A stretch of 64,000 nt of DNA from the NCBI RefSeq assembly GCF_028657195.3, contig NZ_JANCPR020000033.1:1-64000 (forward strand). The letters are read 5' to 3'. This document shows positions 34,331 to 42,630 of the stretch, piece by piece; positions within the stretch are counted from its first letter, which is position 1, and each line of letters opens with the position of its first letter. The translations under genes and the position numbers were made by a program. This stretch comes from Streptomyces iconiensis. GTDB taxonomy: Bacteria; Actinomycetota; Actinomycetes; Streptomycetales; Streptomycetaceae. The notes beneath the pieces were generated by a model. It saw nothing but the letters and a program-made list of their open reading frames with translations, had not been told where the DNA came from and did no database searches.

Positions 34331-34651
34331 ATGTCCCGTACGGACAAGACGAAGCCCCCATGGGTACGTTCGGTCGAGCACGGCAGCCGGCCCGCCCACG
34401 ATCACTGCTACGGACCCTGTGACCTGCCGCCGCGTCCGACGCGGCCCCCGCACCCGACGCGGCCCGAACAAGACGCGGTCACGCGCTGCTACTGGGACTT
34501 CTCCTGGTTCGGCAACGCCTGCTGTTCCGGCCCTCACGGGCGTGCCGCCTCGAAGGAGATGGGAAGGATGAACCGGGCCGACAACCGCAGGGACCGCTAC
34601 GCGGCCCGCCGCGAGGCCCGCCGTCTCCTCACCGGTGCGGCCCGCGACTGA
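34331..34651 (+). CDS. Small conserved actinobacterial protein, Cys-containing
   Basis: 106 residues from ATG with AAGGAACGAG directly upstream. MSRTDKTKPPWVRSVEHGSRPAHDH followed by CYGPCDLPP, CYWDF and CCSG, ending in a basic helix (NRRDRYAARREARRLL). I recall similar short proteins in many Streptomyces, with unknown function; the paired Cys/His residues might bind zinc. The upstream peptide frame overlaps it. Confidence 0.65.
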   Translation: MSRTDKTKPPWVRSVEHGSRPAHDHCYGPCDLPPRPTRPPHPTRPEQDAVTRCYWDFSWFGNACCSGPHGRAASKEMGRMNRADNRRDRYAARREARRLLTGAARD

Positions 34652-34714
34652 CCACCCCTCGACCGACGGCCCTCGACTGAACCCCGCGCCTCACCGGTGC
34701 GCCAACTCGCCCGC

Positions 34715-36418
34715 TCACATGTCCCGTTGTGCCTCGTACAGGTTCCGGGGCCGGACCCCGCCCGGGTCGCCGTAGGACTCGGCGCGGGTCCGGAGGGCGC
34801 CGGTGAAGTCGGGGGTGTCGATCTGGTCGAAGTCGCGGACCTCGCTGATGCCCACGGTCGCGCTGTACGGGGCGATCCCGTCGAGGCGTACGCAGCCGGC
34901 GCGTTCATTGGTGACGGTGACGTTCCAGTGGGCGAAGCGGGCGCCGTACAGCGGGCCGGCCGAGGCGTCGCCGCCGTGCCGGCCGTCGTTGTGAACGGTG
35001 ATCTGCGTGCGTACGTTCGCGAAGGGCATGCCGCGGTGCGTGTCGAAGGTGCCCGTCTCCATCACCCCGCGCGACCACACGTTGTGGCTGCTGAGGCCCT
35101 CGACATTGATGCCGTGCAACTGGGTGCCCGGCGGCGCCGGCACGGTGCGGCGGTCGATACGGAAGTCCTCCACGAGGTTGTCGTGCGAGCCCTCCCTGCA
35201 GAAGTACGGGTGGTGGCTGCCCCGGCCCGAGACGCGGGTACGGCGCAGCGTGCAGGCAGAGGCGGCCACGAGCCCGAAGCCGTTGTCGGCGTTGACGACA
35301 TGGATGTCCTCGGCGCGGCAGTCGTAGGCGCACTGGAGGACGACCCCGTTGTAGCCCTTGTCGAGCAGGTGCGGCGACTGCTCCGTCCTGTCGAAGGCGA
35401 CGGTGAGCCCGGTGACGCCCGCGCGGGTCACCGGGCGCACCAGCGTGGTGAGCCGGGGCTTCCAGGCGGCGCGCGCGTCGAGCGGCAGGGGCCGCTCCAG
35501 GGTGACGGTGTGACGGCGCCTGTCGACGCGGGTGAGACGTACGGGCCACTCGTACGGCACGTAGCTGACCAGCTTCTCCTTGTCGGCCCAGGAGTACGTG
35601 CGCGCACCGGGTATGTCGCCCGCCATGTGCCGGAGCAGCGTGTGCTCCGTGTCGTCCGCCAGGCGGAGGAGCACGAGTTGCCCCGCGCGTAGTGCCCCTG
35701 CGTCGGCGACGGTGAGCGTCCAGTCGCCCCTGGCCGCCTCGCGTGTGGGGGTGAGGGTGCGCCACTCGTCACGCCTGTTGCCCGTCCAGCCCTCGAAGGG
35801 CCACGCCCTGTCCTTGATGGCGCCGGTCAGGCTCTCCCATCTGGCCTGCGGGCAGACCCAGATGAGGCCGCCCGCCCAGGACCAGGACGACTTGTCGCCG
35901 CCGTAGCGGCTGCCATAGGGGCCGATCAGTTCGGTCAGATGGCGGGTGGGCCGCAGCGTCGTACGGGCGCTGCCGGCGCCCCTGAGCGTGACGTCGTCGT
36001 GCGCGATGCGGAGGACGCCGCCGATCTCGTAGGTGCCGGGGCGCAGTTGGACGGTGCCGCCGCCCGCGCGGCCCGCCTCCTCCAGCGCGCGGTTGATCGC
36101 GGGGGCGCTGTCGCCGCGCGCGGGCGTAACGGTGACCGTACGGCCGTGACCGTGGCCCTCGCCGTTTTCCCCGTGTCCGTGGCCGTGCCGCGTGGGGGCC
36201 GCGCCCGCGCGGCCTATGTAGGGGATGTGCGGGTGCGTGTACGGGTTCGCCGTGAACTCCGACCACAGGTCGGCCACGGGCACCTGGCCCCTGAGTGACG
36301 GGCCCGTGGGGGCCGGGCCCGCCGGGGCCGCTGTGGCGTGGGGGACGAAGGCCGTGGTCGCCGCGGCTGCCGCGAGGGCACCGGCACCGCCGAGCGCTTG
36401 CCTACGGGAGAGGGACAT
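34715..36418 (-). CDS. Tat-exported right-handed beta-helix protein (pectate-lyase-superfamily type)
   Basis: 567 residues from ATG. The signal SLSRRQALGGAGALAAAAATTAF carries a twin-arginine (R5-R6) and an Ala-rich core; cleavage near ATAAP. A His/Gly-rich linker (about 85-100, HGHGHGENGEGHGHG) precedes a beta-helix beginning DSAPAINRALEEAGRAGGGTVQLRPGTYEI. Rungs such as VVNADNGFGLVAASACTLRRTRV continue to the C-terminus. The family includes polysaccharide lyases and hydrolases, but I cannot identify catalytic residues. Palindromic operator directly upstream. Confidence 0.8.
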   Translation of the reverse strand: MSLSRRQALGGAGALAAAAATTAFVPHATAAPAGPAPTGPSLRGQVPVADLWSEFTANPYTHPHIPYIGRAGAAPTRHGHGHGENGEGHGHGRTVTVTPARGDSAPAINRALEEAGRAGGGTVQLRPGTYEIGGVLRIAHDDVTLRGAGSARTTLRPTRHLTELIGPYGSRYGGDKSSWSWAGGLIWVCPQARWESLTGAIKDRAWPFEGWTGNRRDEWRTLTPTREAARGDWTLTVADAGALRAGQLVLLRLADDTEHTLLRHMAGDIPGARTYSWADKEKLVSYVPYEWPVRLTRVDRRRHTVTLERPLPLDARAAWKPRLTTLVRPVTRAGVTGLTVAFDRTEQSPHLLDKGYNGVVLQCAYDCRAEDIHVVNADNGFGLVAASACTLRRTRVSGRGSHHPYFCREGSHDNLVEDFRIDRRTVPAPPGTQLHGINVEGLSSHNVWSRGVMETGTFDTHRGMPFANVRTQITVHNDGRHGGDASAGPLYGARFAHWNVTVTNERAGCVRLDGIAPYSATVGISEVRDFDQIDTPDFTGALRTRAESYGDPGGVRPRNLYEAQRDM

Positions 36419-36428
36419 GAACTCGCCT

Positions 36429-36458
36429 TTCATGTACATGAATTGCGTTCATGTAACG
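36429..36458 (-). promoter_or_regulatory. Operator-like palindrome upstream of the beta-helix gene
   Basis: TTCATGTACATGAA (36429-36442) is a perfect 14-bp palindrome; half of it, TTCATGTAAC, recurs at 36448. AT-rich, and located 11-40 nt upstream of the ATG. Confidence 0.55.
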
Positions 36459-36491
36459 GATGCCCGGCGAGCATCCCACGCCCCCGAAACG

Positions 36492-37094
36492 TCAGTCCAG
36501 AACCCGGGCCACATACGCCGCGAGAGAAGCCCTCATCCGTTCAGCGCCCATGCCCTCACGCCCGGCGAGCTGCTCCACCAGATCGGCCCGCGTCGCGGCG
36601 AGGAGCGCGTGCGCGGCGAAACCGGCCTCGTCCGCGCCCTCTTGACCCGCCCCGCCGAGCACCTGGGCAAGCTCCTCACTGAGCACCTCGTGCCACCACC
36701 CGTAGTGCGCGGCTTCGTACGGGCTGCCACGCCCGGCCTCCTCCAGGGCGAGCATGAGCGGCCGGTTGTCGAGCTTGAAGCGCTGGAGCGCCTCCAGCAG
36801 TGCCGGAATCCGTTCGCGGGGCGGCGTCCCAGGTCCCAGCGGCCCGGGGCCCGAGGCGATGGAGTCCCGCAGCGGCGTGATGCGGGCCCCGACCAGGGCC
36901 TCGATCAGCCCGACGCGGTCCCCGAAGTGCCGGAAGAGCGTGCCCTTTCCGACGCCGGCAGCCGCCGCCACCTCGTCCATCGAGACACTGCCCGCGCTCT
37001 TGGCGCGCGCGAACAGCCCGTCAGCCGCTGCGAGCACCGCCTCTTTGTTGCGCTGCGCGTCCGCGCGTGGGCGCGCGACCCCGCGATCGGCCAT
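36492..37094 (-). CDS. TetR-family transcriptional regulator
   Basis: 200 residues from ATG (MADRGVARPRADAQRNKEAV). HTH at about residues 12-58 with VSMDEVAAAAGVGKGTLFRHFGDRVGLIEAL; the rest is a helical ligand-binding domain. Divergent from the SnoaL-type gene across a pair of palindromes, so it probably represses that operon and itself until it binds an unknown effector. Confidence 0.92.
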   Translation of the reverse strand: MADRGVARPRADAQRNKEAVLAAADGLFARAKSAGSVSMDEVAAAAGVGKGTLFRHFGDRVGLIEALVGARITPLRDSIASGPGPLGPGTPPRERIPALLEALQRFKLDNRPLMLALEEAGRGSPYEAAHYGWWHEVLSEELAQVLGGAGQEGADEAGFAAHALLAATRADLVEQLAGREGMGAERMRASLAAYVARVLD

Positions 37095-37145
37095 GAGCCG
37101 TCCTCCCGGTCTCTTCACATCGGTTTCCGTGCCGCACTTGCAAAG

Positions 37146-37184
37146 CGGACTGTCAGTCCGTATCGTCAAACGGACCGACAGTCC
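37146..37184. promoter_or_regulatory. Two TetR operators 25 bp apart
   Basis: CGGACTGTCAGTCCG (37146-37160) is a perfect 7-1-7 palindrome. GGACCGACAGTCC (37172-37184) is a related copy with one mismatch. Both lie between the divergent TetR and SnoaL-type genes. Confidence 0.7.
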
Positions 37185-37203
37185 ACATCCTAGAGGAGAT
37201 CCC

Positions 37204-37731
37204 GTGCCCGACCGAACCCCGCACACCGAAACCGCCGTTTCCGGCACACCCGCCGCGTCCAGCGCATCTGCCGCGCCCACCGGCCCGGAAGGCACCGAAA
37301 GCCCGGAGAGCCCGGAAGGCGTCTTCCGGCGCGGCCTTCAGTTCCTCCTCGACAAGGACATCGCCGGCTGGGTCGCGCTCTGGCACGAGGACGGCGTGAT
37401 CGAGTTCCCGTTCGCGCCCGAGGGCGCACCCCGCAGGCTGGAGGGCAAGGAGCGGATCGCCGACTACATGGGCGACTATCCGGACCTCCTCGACGTGCGC
37501 GCCTTCCCCGAGGTGACCGTCCACCGCACGGCGGCGGCGGAGACGATCGTCGTCGAGATGCGCGCCGAGGGCTTCGTCGTCGCCACGGGCGAGCCGTACG
37601 AGATGACGTACATCTGCGTCGTCACCGTCAGCGAGGGCCGCTTCGCGCACTACCGCGACTACTGGAGCCCTCATGGCGCCCCCGTCTCCCTCTCCGTGAC
37701 CGAGCTGACCGACACGGAGGCCGCCCGATGA
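37204..37731 (+). CDS. SnoaL/NTF2-like protein
   Basis: 175 residues from GTG, 6 nt after AGGAG. After a Ser/Pro/Glu-rich start (about 40 residues) comes an NTF2-like cone: FRRGLQFLLDKDIAGWVALWHEDGVIEFPFAPEGAPRRLEGKERIADYM and a final strand pair ending YRDYWSPHG. Such proteins can be enzymes (polyketide cyclases, isomerases) or binding folds; the role is unknown. Overlaps the next gene by ATGA. Confidence 0.85.
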   Translation: MPDRTPHTETAVSGTPAASSASAAPTGPEGTESPESPEGVFRRGLQFLLDKDIAGWVALWHEDGVIEFPFAPEGAPRRLEGKERIADYMGDYPDLLDVRAFPEVTVHRTAAAETIVVEMRAEGFVVATGEPYEMTYICVVTVSEGRFAHYRDYWSPHGAPVSLSVTELTDTEAAR

Positions 37732-38588
37732 ACCGTCCGGACACGGTCCTCGTCACGGGCGCGACGGGAACGACAGGCAGCCGCGTCGCCGACCGGTTGG
37801 CCGCACAGGGCGCCGCCGTCCGGGCGGCGAGCCGCGCCCCGGTGCCCGGCACCCGGCACCCGCAGGTCCGGTTCGACTGGAACGACACCGGCACGCACGG
37901 GGCCGCGCTCCAGGACACCTCGGCGCTCTACCTCGTACCGCCCGTCGGCGCCCCCGACCCGGCCGCCGTGATGGTGCCGTTCCTGGAGCGGGCCCGCGCG
38001 GCCGGTGTGCGCCGGGCGGTGCTGCTCAGCTCCTCGGCGCTGCCCGAGGGTGGCCCGGCGGCGGGTGCCGTGCACGCCGTGCTCGGCGACCTGTTCGAGG
38101 AGTGGGCGGTACTGCGCCCGTCCTGGTTCATGCAGAACTTCACGGGCCGCCACACGCACGCCGAAACCGTCCGCGCTTCCGGCGTCATCAGGACGGCGAC
38201 GGGCGACGGGCGGGTCGGGTTCGTGGACGCCGAGGACATCGCCGCCGTCGCCGTCCGCGCGCTCACCGACGAGGAGGCGCCCCGCACGGACCTGGTCCTC
38301 ACGGGCCCCGAAGCCCTCAGTTACGACGACATCGCGGCCGTCCTCACCCGCTTCTCCGGACGTGCCGTACGGCACGACCACCTCACGTACGAGGCGATGC
38401 GGGACAGGCTCGCAGCCGAGGGGGTTCCGGCGGAGTTCGCCGCACTGCTCGCGGGGATGGACCGGTCCATCGCGGACGGCGCCGAGGACCGCGTCACCGG
38501 CACGGTGGAAGCCGTGACGGGCCGCCCGCCACGCTCCTTCGCCACACATGTGCGGGACCACGTGAGGGACAACGCAGCGGACCGCTGA
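37728..38588 (+). CDS. NmrA/ergot-reductase-like NAD(P)-binding protein
   Basis: 286 residues. Glycine motif VTGATGTTGSRVADRLA at about 9-25; no YxxxK. WFMQNFTGRHT, GRVGFVDAEDIAAVAVRAL and a C-terminal RFSGRAVRHDHLTYEAM match the atypical extended SDR group that includes EasG-like and AgnL4-like proteins. Coupled to the SnoaL-type gene, so the pair probably acts on the same substrate under TetR control. Confidence 0.85.
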   Translation: MNRPDTVLVTGATGTTGSRVADRLAAQGAAVRAASRAPVPGTRHPQVRFDWNDTGTHGAALQDTSALYLVPPVGAPDPAAVMVPFLERARAAGVRRAVLLSSSALPEGGPAAGAVHAVLGDLFEEWAVLRPSWFMQNFTGRHTHAETVRASGVIRTATGDGRVGFVDAEDIAAVAVRALTDEEAPRTDLVLTGPEALSYDDIAAVLTRFSGRAVRHDHLTYEAMRDRLAAEGVPAEFAALLAGMDRSIADGAEDRVTGTVEAVTGRPPRSFATHVRDHVRDNAADR

Positions 38589-38698
38589 CGGACCCGCTGA
38601 CCGACCGCTGACCGGCCGCGTGAGGGGACAAGGCGCACGCCTCGCAGCCGGGCGCGCGGGGGGAGAGGACGACGACGTCCGTCAGCGTCCGTGCCGGT

Positions 38699-39229
38699 TC
38701 AGCGGGACTCGCCCTGGTTCGGCTGGGGTTCGCTCTGGGTCAGGTGTGTGAACGCGTCCAGGTTCCGGGTGGACTCGCCCCGCGAGGTGCGCCACGCGTA
38801 CTCGCGCCGGATCGCGGAGGCGAAGCCCAGCTCCAGGAGGGTGTTGAAGGATCCGTCGGCGTTCTCCAGGACACTGCCGAGAATCCGGTCGACCTCGTCG
38901 GGGGTCACGGCGCCGAGCGGAAGCCGCCCGACCAGGTAGATGTCACCGAGCCTGTCGATGGCGTAACTCACCCCGTACAGGCGCGTGTTGCGCTCCAGCA
39001 GCCAGCGGTGCACGGCGGCGGCGTTCTCGTCGGGGTGGCGTACGACGAAGGCGTTCACCGAGAGGGAGTGGGCGCCGACGGACAACGAGCAGTTCGTGGA
39101 CAGCTTGCGGGTTCCGGGGAGCTTGACGACGTACGTGCCGTCCGCCGGGTGCTCCCACTCCAGCTCGGCGTCCTTCAGCGTCCGCTCGATCGCCGCTTTC
39201 GCCGCACCGGTCCGCTCCGAGTCACCCAT
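38699..39229 (-). CDS. YbjN-domain protein
   Basis: 176 residues from ATG that overlaps the mshA stop by 8 nt. YbjN fold, a relative of type III secretion chaperones: GTYVVKLPGTRKLSTNCSLSVGAHSLSVNAFVVRHPDENAAAVHRWLLERN, then YLVGRLPLGAVTPDEVDRILGSVLE. Function unknown. The mshA-ybjN pairing is conserved in mycobacteria (Rv0486-Rv0487), which suggests a link with mycothiol synthesis or its regulation. Confidence 0.88.
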   Translation of the reverse strand: MGDSERTGAAKAAIERTLKDAELEWEHPADGTYVVKLPGTRKLSTNCSLSVGAHSLSVNAFVVRHPDENAAAVHRWLLERNTRLYGVSYAIDRLGDIYLVGRLPLGAVTPDEVDRILGSVLENADGSFNTLLELGFASAIRREYAWRTSRGESTRNLDAFTHLTQSEPQPNQGESR

Positions 39230-40580
39230 GGGGCGATCGTAGGCGACGGCGCCGCTCCTGGATCGCGGCGGTGTAGACGTCCGCTGTCGCCTCCGCGGCG
39301 GCGCCCCAGCCGAAGCTCTGCGCGTGCTGGGCCGCGATACCGCCCAGGCGGGGTGCGAGCCCTGCGTCGGCGGCGAACCTGCGCAGCGCACGCGCGTACT
39401 CCGCCGGCTCGTGCCCGGCGACCAGATAGCCGCTGGCACCGTCCCGCACGACTACGGGCAGCCCGCCGACGGCGGCGGCGACCACTGGTGTGCCGCACGC
39501 CTGCGCCTCGGCGGCCACGAGGCCGAACGACTCGCTGTAGGAGGGCATGACGAGTACGGAAGCCGCGCGGTACCAGTCGGCCAGCTGCTCCTGGTCAACC
39601 GGCGGCCGGAAGAGTACGAGATCCGCGATGCCCAGCTTGGCCGCCAGCTTCTGCAGCCCCTCCGGCTTGGCGAGACCGCTGCCGCTGGGCCCGCCCACGA
39701 CCGGTACCACCAGGCGCGAGCGCAGCTCGGGTTCCTCGTCCACCATCAGCGCGACGGCGCGCAGCAGCACATCGGGAGCCTTGAGGGGCTGGATGCGCCC
39801 CGCGAAGAGCGGAATCATCGCGTCCTGCGGCAGCCCGAGGCGGGCACGTGCCGCGGCGCGGCCGTCGGCGGGACAGAACCTGTCGAGGTTGACGCCGGGG
39901 TGCACCACGGCCGTACGCCCGGTCGGCGCCTCGTAGTGGCGTTCCAGCTCGGCCGCCTCCTCCGAGGTGTTCGCGATGAGCCGGTCGGCTGCCCGCACGA
40001 TCTGCGTCTCGCCGATGACGCGCGCCGCCGGCTCGGGCGCGTCGCCCTGGGCGAGCGCGGCGTTCTTGACCTTCGCCATCGTGTGCATCGCGTGCACCAG
40101 TGGCACGCCCCAGCGCTCGGAGGCGAGCCAGCCGACGTGTCCTGAGAGCCAGTAGTGCGAGTGCACCAGGTCGTAGTAGCCGGGCTTGTGCCCCGCCCAC
40201 ACCTGCATCACGCCGTGCGTGAACGCACAGAGCTGCGCGGGCAGTTCCTCCTTGGACAGTCCTTCGTACGGCCCCGCGTCTATGTGGCGTACGAGTACGC
40301 CGGGAGCCAGCTCGACGGTGGGAGCCAGGGTGCCCGTGGTGGCGCGGGTGAAGATCTCGACCTCGGTGCCCTGGGCTGCGAGCTGCCGGGCCAGCTCGAC
40401 TATGTAGACGTTCATCCCGCCCGCGTCGCCCGTACCGGGCTGATGCAGGGGAGAGGTGTGCACGCTGAACATGGCCACCCGCCGCGGGCGGCGCTGGCCC
40501 GGCAGTCGGAGCAGATGCTGCCTGGGCTGCTGCGCGTTCCGTCCGCGCCGCTGACCGAGCCGGGACACGTACTGGCTCAC
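39222..40580 (-). CDS. mshA: D-inositol-3-phosphate glycosyltransferase
   Basis: 452 residues from GTG with GGAGGAGG upstream; the frame extends further but is not homologous. GT4 family with two Rossmann domains: MFSVHTSPLHQPGTGDAGGMNVYIVELARQL at the N-terminus, HSHYWLSGHVG, VHPGVNLDRFCP and the donor-site ESFGLVAAEAQACGTPVVA with the E-x7-E pattern. It joins GlcNAc from UDP-GlcNAc to inositol-3-phosphate, the first step of mycothiol synthesis. A basic N-terminal extension of about 35 residues is present. Confidence 0.95.
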   Translation of the reverse strand: MSQYVSRLGQRRGRNAQQPRQHLLRLPGQRRPRRVAMFSVHTSPLHQPGTGDAGGMNVYIVELARQLAAQGTEVEIFTRATTGTLAPTVELAPGVLVRHIDAGPYEGLSKEELPAQLCAFTHGVMQVWAGHKPGYYDLVHSHYWLSGHVGWLASERWGVPLVHAMHTMAKVKNAALAQGDAPEPAARVIGETQIVRAADRLIANTSEEAAELERHYEAPTGRTAVVHPGVNLDRFCPADGRAAARARLGLPQDAMIPLFAGRIQPLKAPDVLLRAVALMVDEEPELRSRLVVPVVGGPSGSGLAKPEGLQKLAAKLGIADLVLFRPPVDQEQLADWYRAASVLVMPSYSESFGLVAAEAQACGTPVVAAAVGGLPVVVRDGASGYLVAGHEPAEYARALRRFAADAGLAPRLGGIAAQHAQSFGWGAAAEATADVYTAAIQERRRRLRSPHG

Positions 40581-41019
40581 GGTGCCGATGCCTCCTCCGG
40601 GACAGGACAGGACAGGACGGGGCGTGTATCCGGCCCTCGACCTACAACAGCGGAGGGGTTGCCTCCCATTTCCACTTTGCCCAATCGTGACAATGACAGC
40701 CCGGTAGAGCCGGAACCCGCCGGTCCCACCCGTCCCGCCGCCTCCCTTCCCGCCGCCGTCGACCGAGCCGGCGGGGGCGCCGCGAAGTGCCATGAACCAT
40801 CACTTACCGATCACTCACCGACTGTCGCGAACAGTGACGTCCAGGGAGTCCGGCCCACGGCTTCCACCGAGACCGCGACGGGTACCCCCGCGCGCACCTG
40901 GTGGAGACCCCGAGCGGGCTCCCGGACACCGACCGCCCGGGGGCTTACCCGCAGGCGTGTCCGCCGGGAGCTCATACCCGCCGGGAGGCGTGTCCGCCGG
41001 GGCCTCGTACCCTCGTGGT
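40581..41019. other. 439-bp divergent region between mshA and a methyltransferase gene
   Basis: Holds the mshA upstream region. On the minus strand GGAAAT (40673-40668) and GTTG (40648-40645) are 19 nt apart, reminiscent of sigma-R promoters (GGAAT-N18-GTT). Nearer the methyltransferase there is a 2-copy 33-bp repeat (AGGCGTGTCCGCCGGG at 40953 and 40986). An upstream start at 40792 for the methyltransferase is possible but unlikely. Confidence 0.5.
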
Positions 41020-41892
41020 ATGCCCTTCCGCGCCCCCTCACGGCCCGTGGGCTCGGTGACGCGCGGAACCACCAGTCCGAATCGGCTGCGGCGTATGGAC
41101 CGCTGGATCGCCGGGACGCACGGACCCGCACTGCGCCGCTCACCCGGTCTGCCGGTCGCCGTCGACCTCGGTTACGGGGCCGCTCCCTGGACCGCCGTCG
41201 AACTACTGGGGCGGCTGCGTGCCGTGCGGAGCGACGTGCGCGTGTACGGCGTCGAGATCGACCCCGTACGGGTCGCGGCGGCGCAGCCCTACGCGCGCGA
41301 AGGGCTCGCGTTCGTCCGGGGCGGCTTCGAGATACCGCTGCCCCCGCACGAAGGACTGCGCGAAGGACCCCGCGAAGGCCCGCACGGAGGGCGGCACGGG
41401 ACCGTGCCCGGCGTGCAGCTGATCCGGGCAGCGAACGTGCTGCGCCAGTACGACGAGGCCGAAGTGCCTCCCGTGTGGGACCGCCTGTGCGCGCGGCTCG
41501 CGCCCGACGGACTGCTGGTCGAGGGCACGTGCGACGAGATCGGCCGCCGTCATGTGTGGGTCGCGCTCGGTCCCGAAGGCCCGAGGACCGTCACGTTCGC
41601 CGCCCGCCTCGCCTCCCTGGAGACCCCCTCGGCGCTGGCCGAACGCCTGCCCAAGGCGCTCATCCACCGCAATGTGCCCGGCGAGCCCGTACACCGCTTC
41701 CTCCGAGACTTCGACCGCGCCTGGGCGGCTGCCGCACCCTACGGCGCGCTGAGTGCACGGCAGCGCTGGCTGCGCGCCGTACAGGCACTGGCCGATGACT
41801 GGCCACTGGCGGACGGACCCCGCCGCTGGCGCCAGGGCGAGGTCACCGTCCGCTGGGAAGCGCTGGCTCCGCGCGGGCCGCACCACCGCTGA
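41020..41892 (+). CDS. SAM-dependent class I methyltransferase
   Basis: 290 residues from ATG (MPFRAPSRPVGSVTRG). Motif I is AVDLGYGAAPWTAVELLGRL (about 57-76) with acidic VYGVEIDPVRV as motif II. A Gly/Glu/Arg-rich insertion (EGLREGPREGPHGGRHG) separates it from the remaining strands. The C-terminal region resembles proteins annotated as class I methyltransferases near mshA in Streptomyces. Substrate unknown. Convergent with the DUF2267 gene. Confidence 0.82.
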   Translation: MPFRAPSRPVGSVTRGTTSPNRLRRMDRWIAGTHGPALRRSPGLPVAVDLGYGAAPWTAVELLGRLRAVRSDVRVYGVEIDPVRVAAAQPYAREGLAFVRGGFEIPLPPHEGLREGPREGPHGGRHGTVPGVQLIRAANVLRQYDEAEVPPVWDRLCARLAPDGLLVEGTCDEIGRRHVWVALGPEGPRTVTFAARLASLETPSALAERLPKALIHRNVPGEPVHRFLRDFDRAWAAAAPYGALSARQRWLRAVQALADDWPLADGPRRWRQGEVTVRWEALAPRGPHHR

Positions 41893-41893
41893 C

Positions 41894-41954
41894 GCGGCCC
41901 CGCGCGGTGCCTACGTACGTACGGGGCAGCGCGCCGGGCCACAGCGCGGGCCGC
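41894..41954. terminator. Probable bidirectional terminator
   Basis: GCGGCCCCGCGC (41894-41905) pairs with GCGCGGGCCGC (41944-41954) with one bulge, between convergent stop codons. The long loop lowers confidence. Confidence 0.5.
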
Positions 41955-41959
41955 AGGGG

Positions 41960-42451
41960 CTACGCCGCGGTGGCCTGCGCCGTCGCGGGCTGTGCGGCCG
42001 GGGGTGGGGAATCCTGGTCCGTGCCCTGCGCCGACAGGGCTTCCGCTACCGGGGGCGCGGCAGGCGACAGCTCGGCGCGGCCGAACAACAACGCGTAGCC
42101 CGGGGGCAGTTCGCCGAGCAGCCGAGCAAGTAGCGCGTCGCCCGCCAACTCGCCCACCACACACAGCACCGAGCTGACGTCCCAGCGTGCCGTCGCCGGA
42201 GTCGCCCCCTCCCTCCGCGCGGCGACGCCGTCAACGAACTCGGAAGCGGTCAGCGGTCGCAGCGCCGGAACCTGGTCGACGAGCACGCGCGCCGCCTGCT
42301 CGGGCAGCATCCGCGCCAGCTCCACCCGTTCCTCACCTGTGACGTGCCCGCCAAGTGCCGAAAGCACCGTACGAGTGACCTCGCGGGCCTCCGCCTCGGT
42401 GGCGTACTGCCCGTACTCACGCACCCTGTCCACGAGTTCACTCCAGCGCAT
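41960..42451 (-). CDS. DUF2267 protein
   Basis: 163 residues from ATG with GAGAGGGG upstream. Residues 1-125 are the DUF2267 fold: MRWSELVDRVREYGQYATEAEAREVTRTVLSALGGHVTGEERVELARMLP and EFVDGVAAR..; a Pro/Ala-rich tail follows. Function unknown; in actinobacteria such genes are often near stress genes. It is downstream of hsp20 on the same strand, separated by 15-bp repeats. Confidence 0.85.
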   Translation of the reverse strand: MRWSELVDRVREYGQYATEAEAREVTRTVLSALGGHVTGEERVELARMLPEQAARVLVDQVPALRPLTASEFVDGVAARREGATPATARWDVSSVLCVVGELAGDALLARLLGELPPGYALLFGRAELSPAAPPVAEALSAQGTDQDSPPPAAQPATAQATAA

Positions 42452-42524
42452 CGCCGTGTACCCCTCTCGTCGCTCTCAGGTTGTCGTTGTGGTGTGGCCC
42501 CGGCCGCACAGGCGTCCGGGGCCG

Positions 42525-42569
42525 GGATGGAATGGGATCGGATGGAATCGGATCGGATGGAATCGGGGC
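42525..42569. repeat. 15-bp tandem repeat, three copies
   Basis: GGATGGAATGGGATC (42525), GGATGGAATCGGATC (42540) and GGATGGAATCGGGGC (42555), in the 179-bp gap between hsp20 and the DUF2267 gene. Confidence 0.9.
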
Positions 42570-42630
42570 AGGCCCGGGGGCGGGAACGGGGGCCGGGGCG
42601 GGACCGGGGCGGGTGGCCGAACGGCCGGGC

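Noticed and set aside
38583..38687. 11-bp inverted repeat CGCTGACGGAC / GTCCGTCAGCG between convergent genes
   Set aside because: The 83-nt loop makes a terminator unlikely; probably coincidental in repeat-rich DNA.
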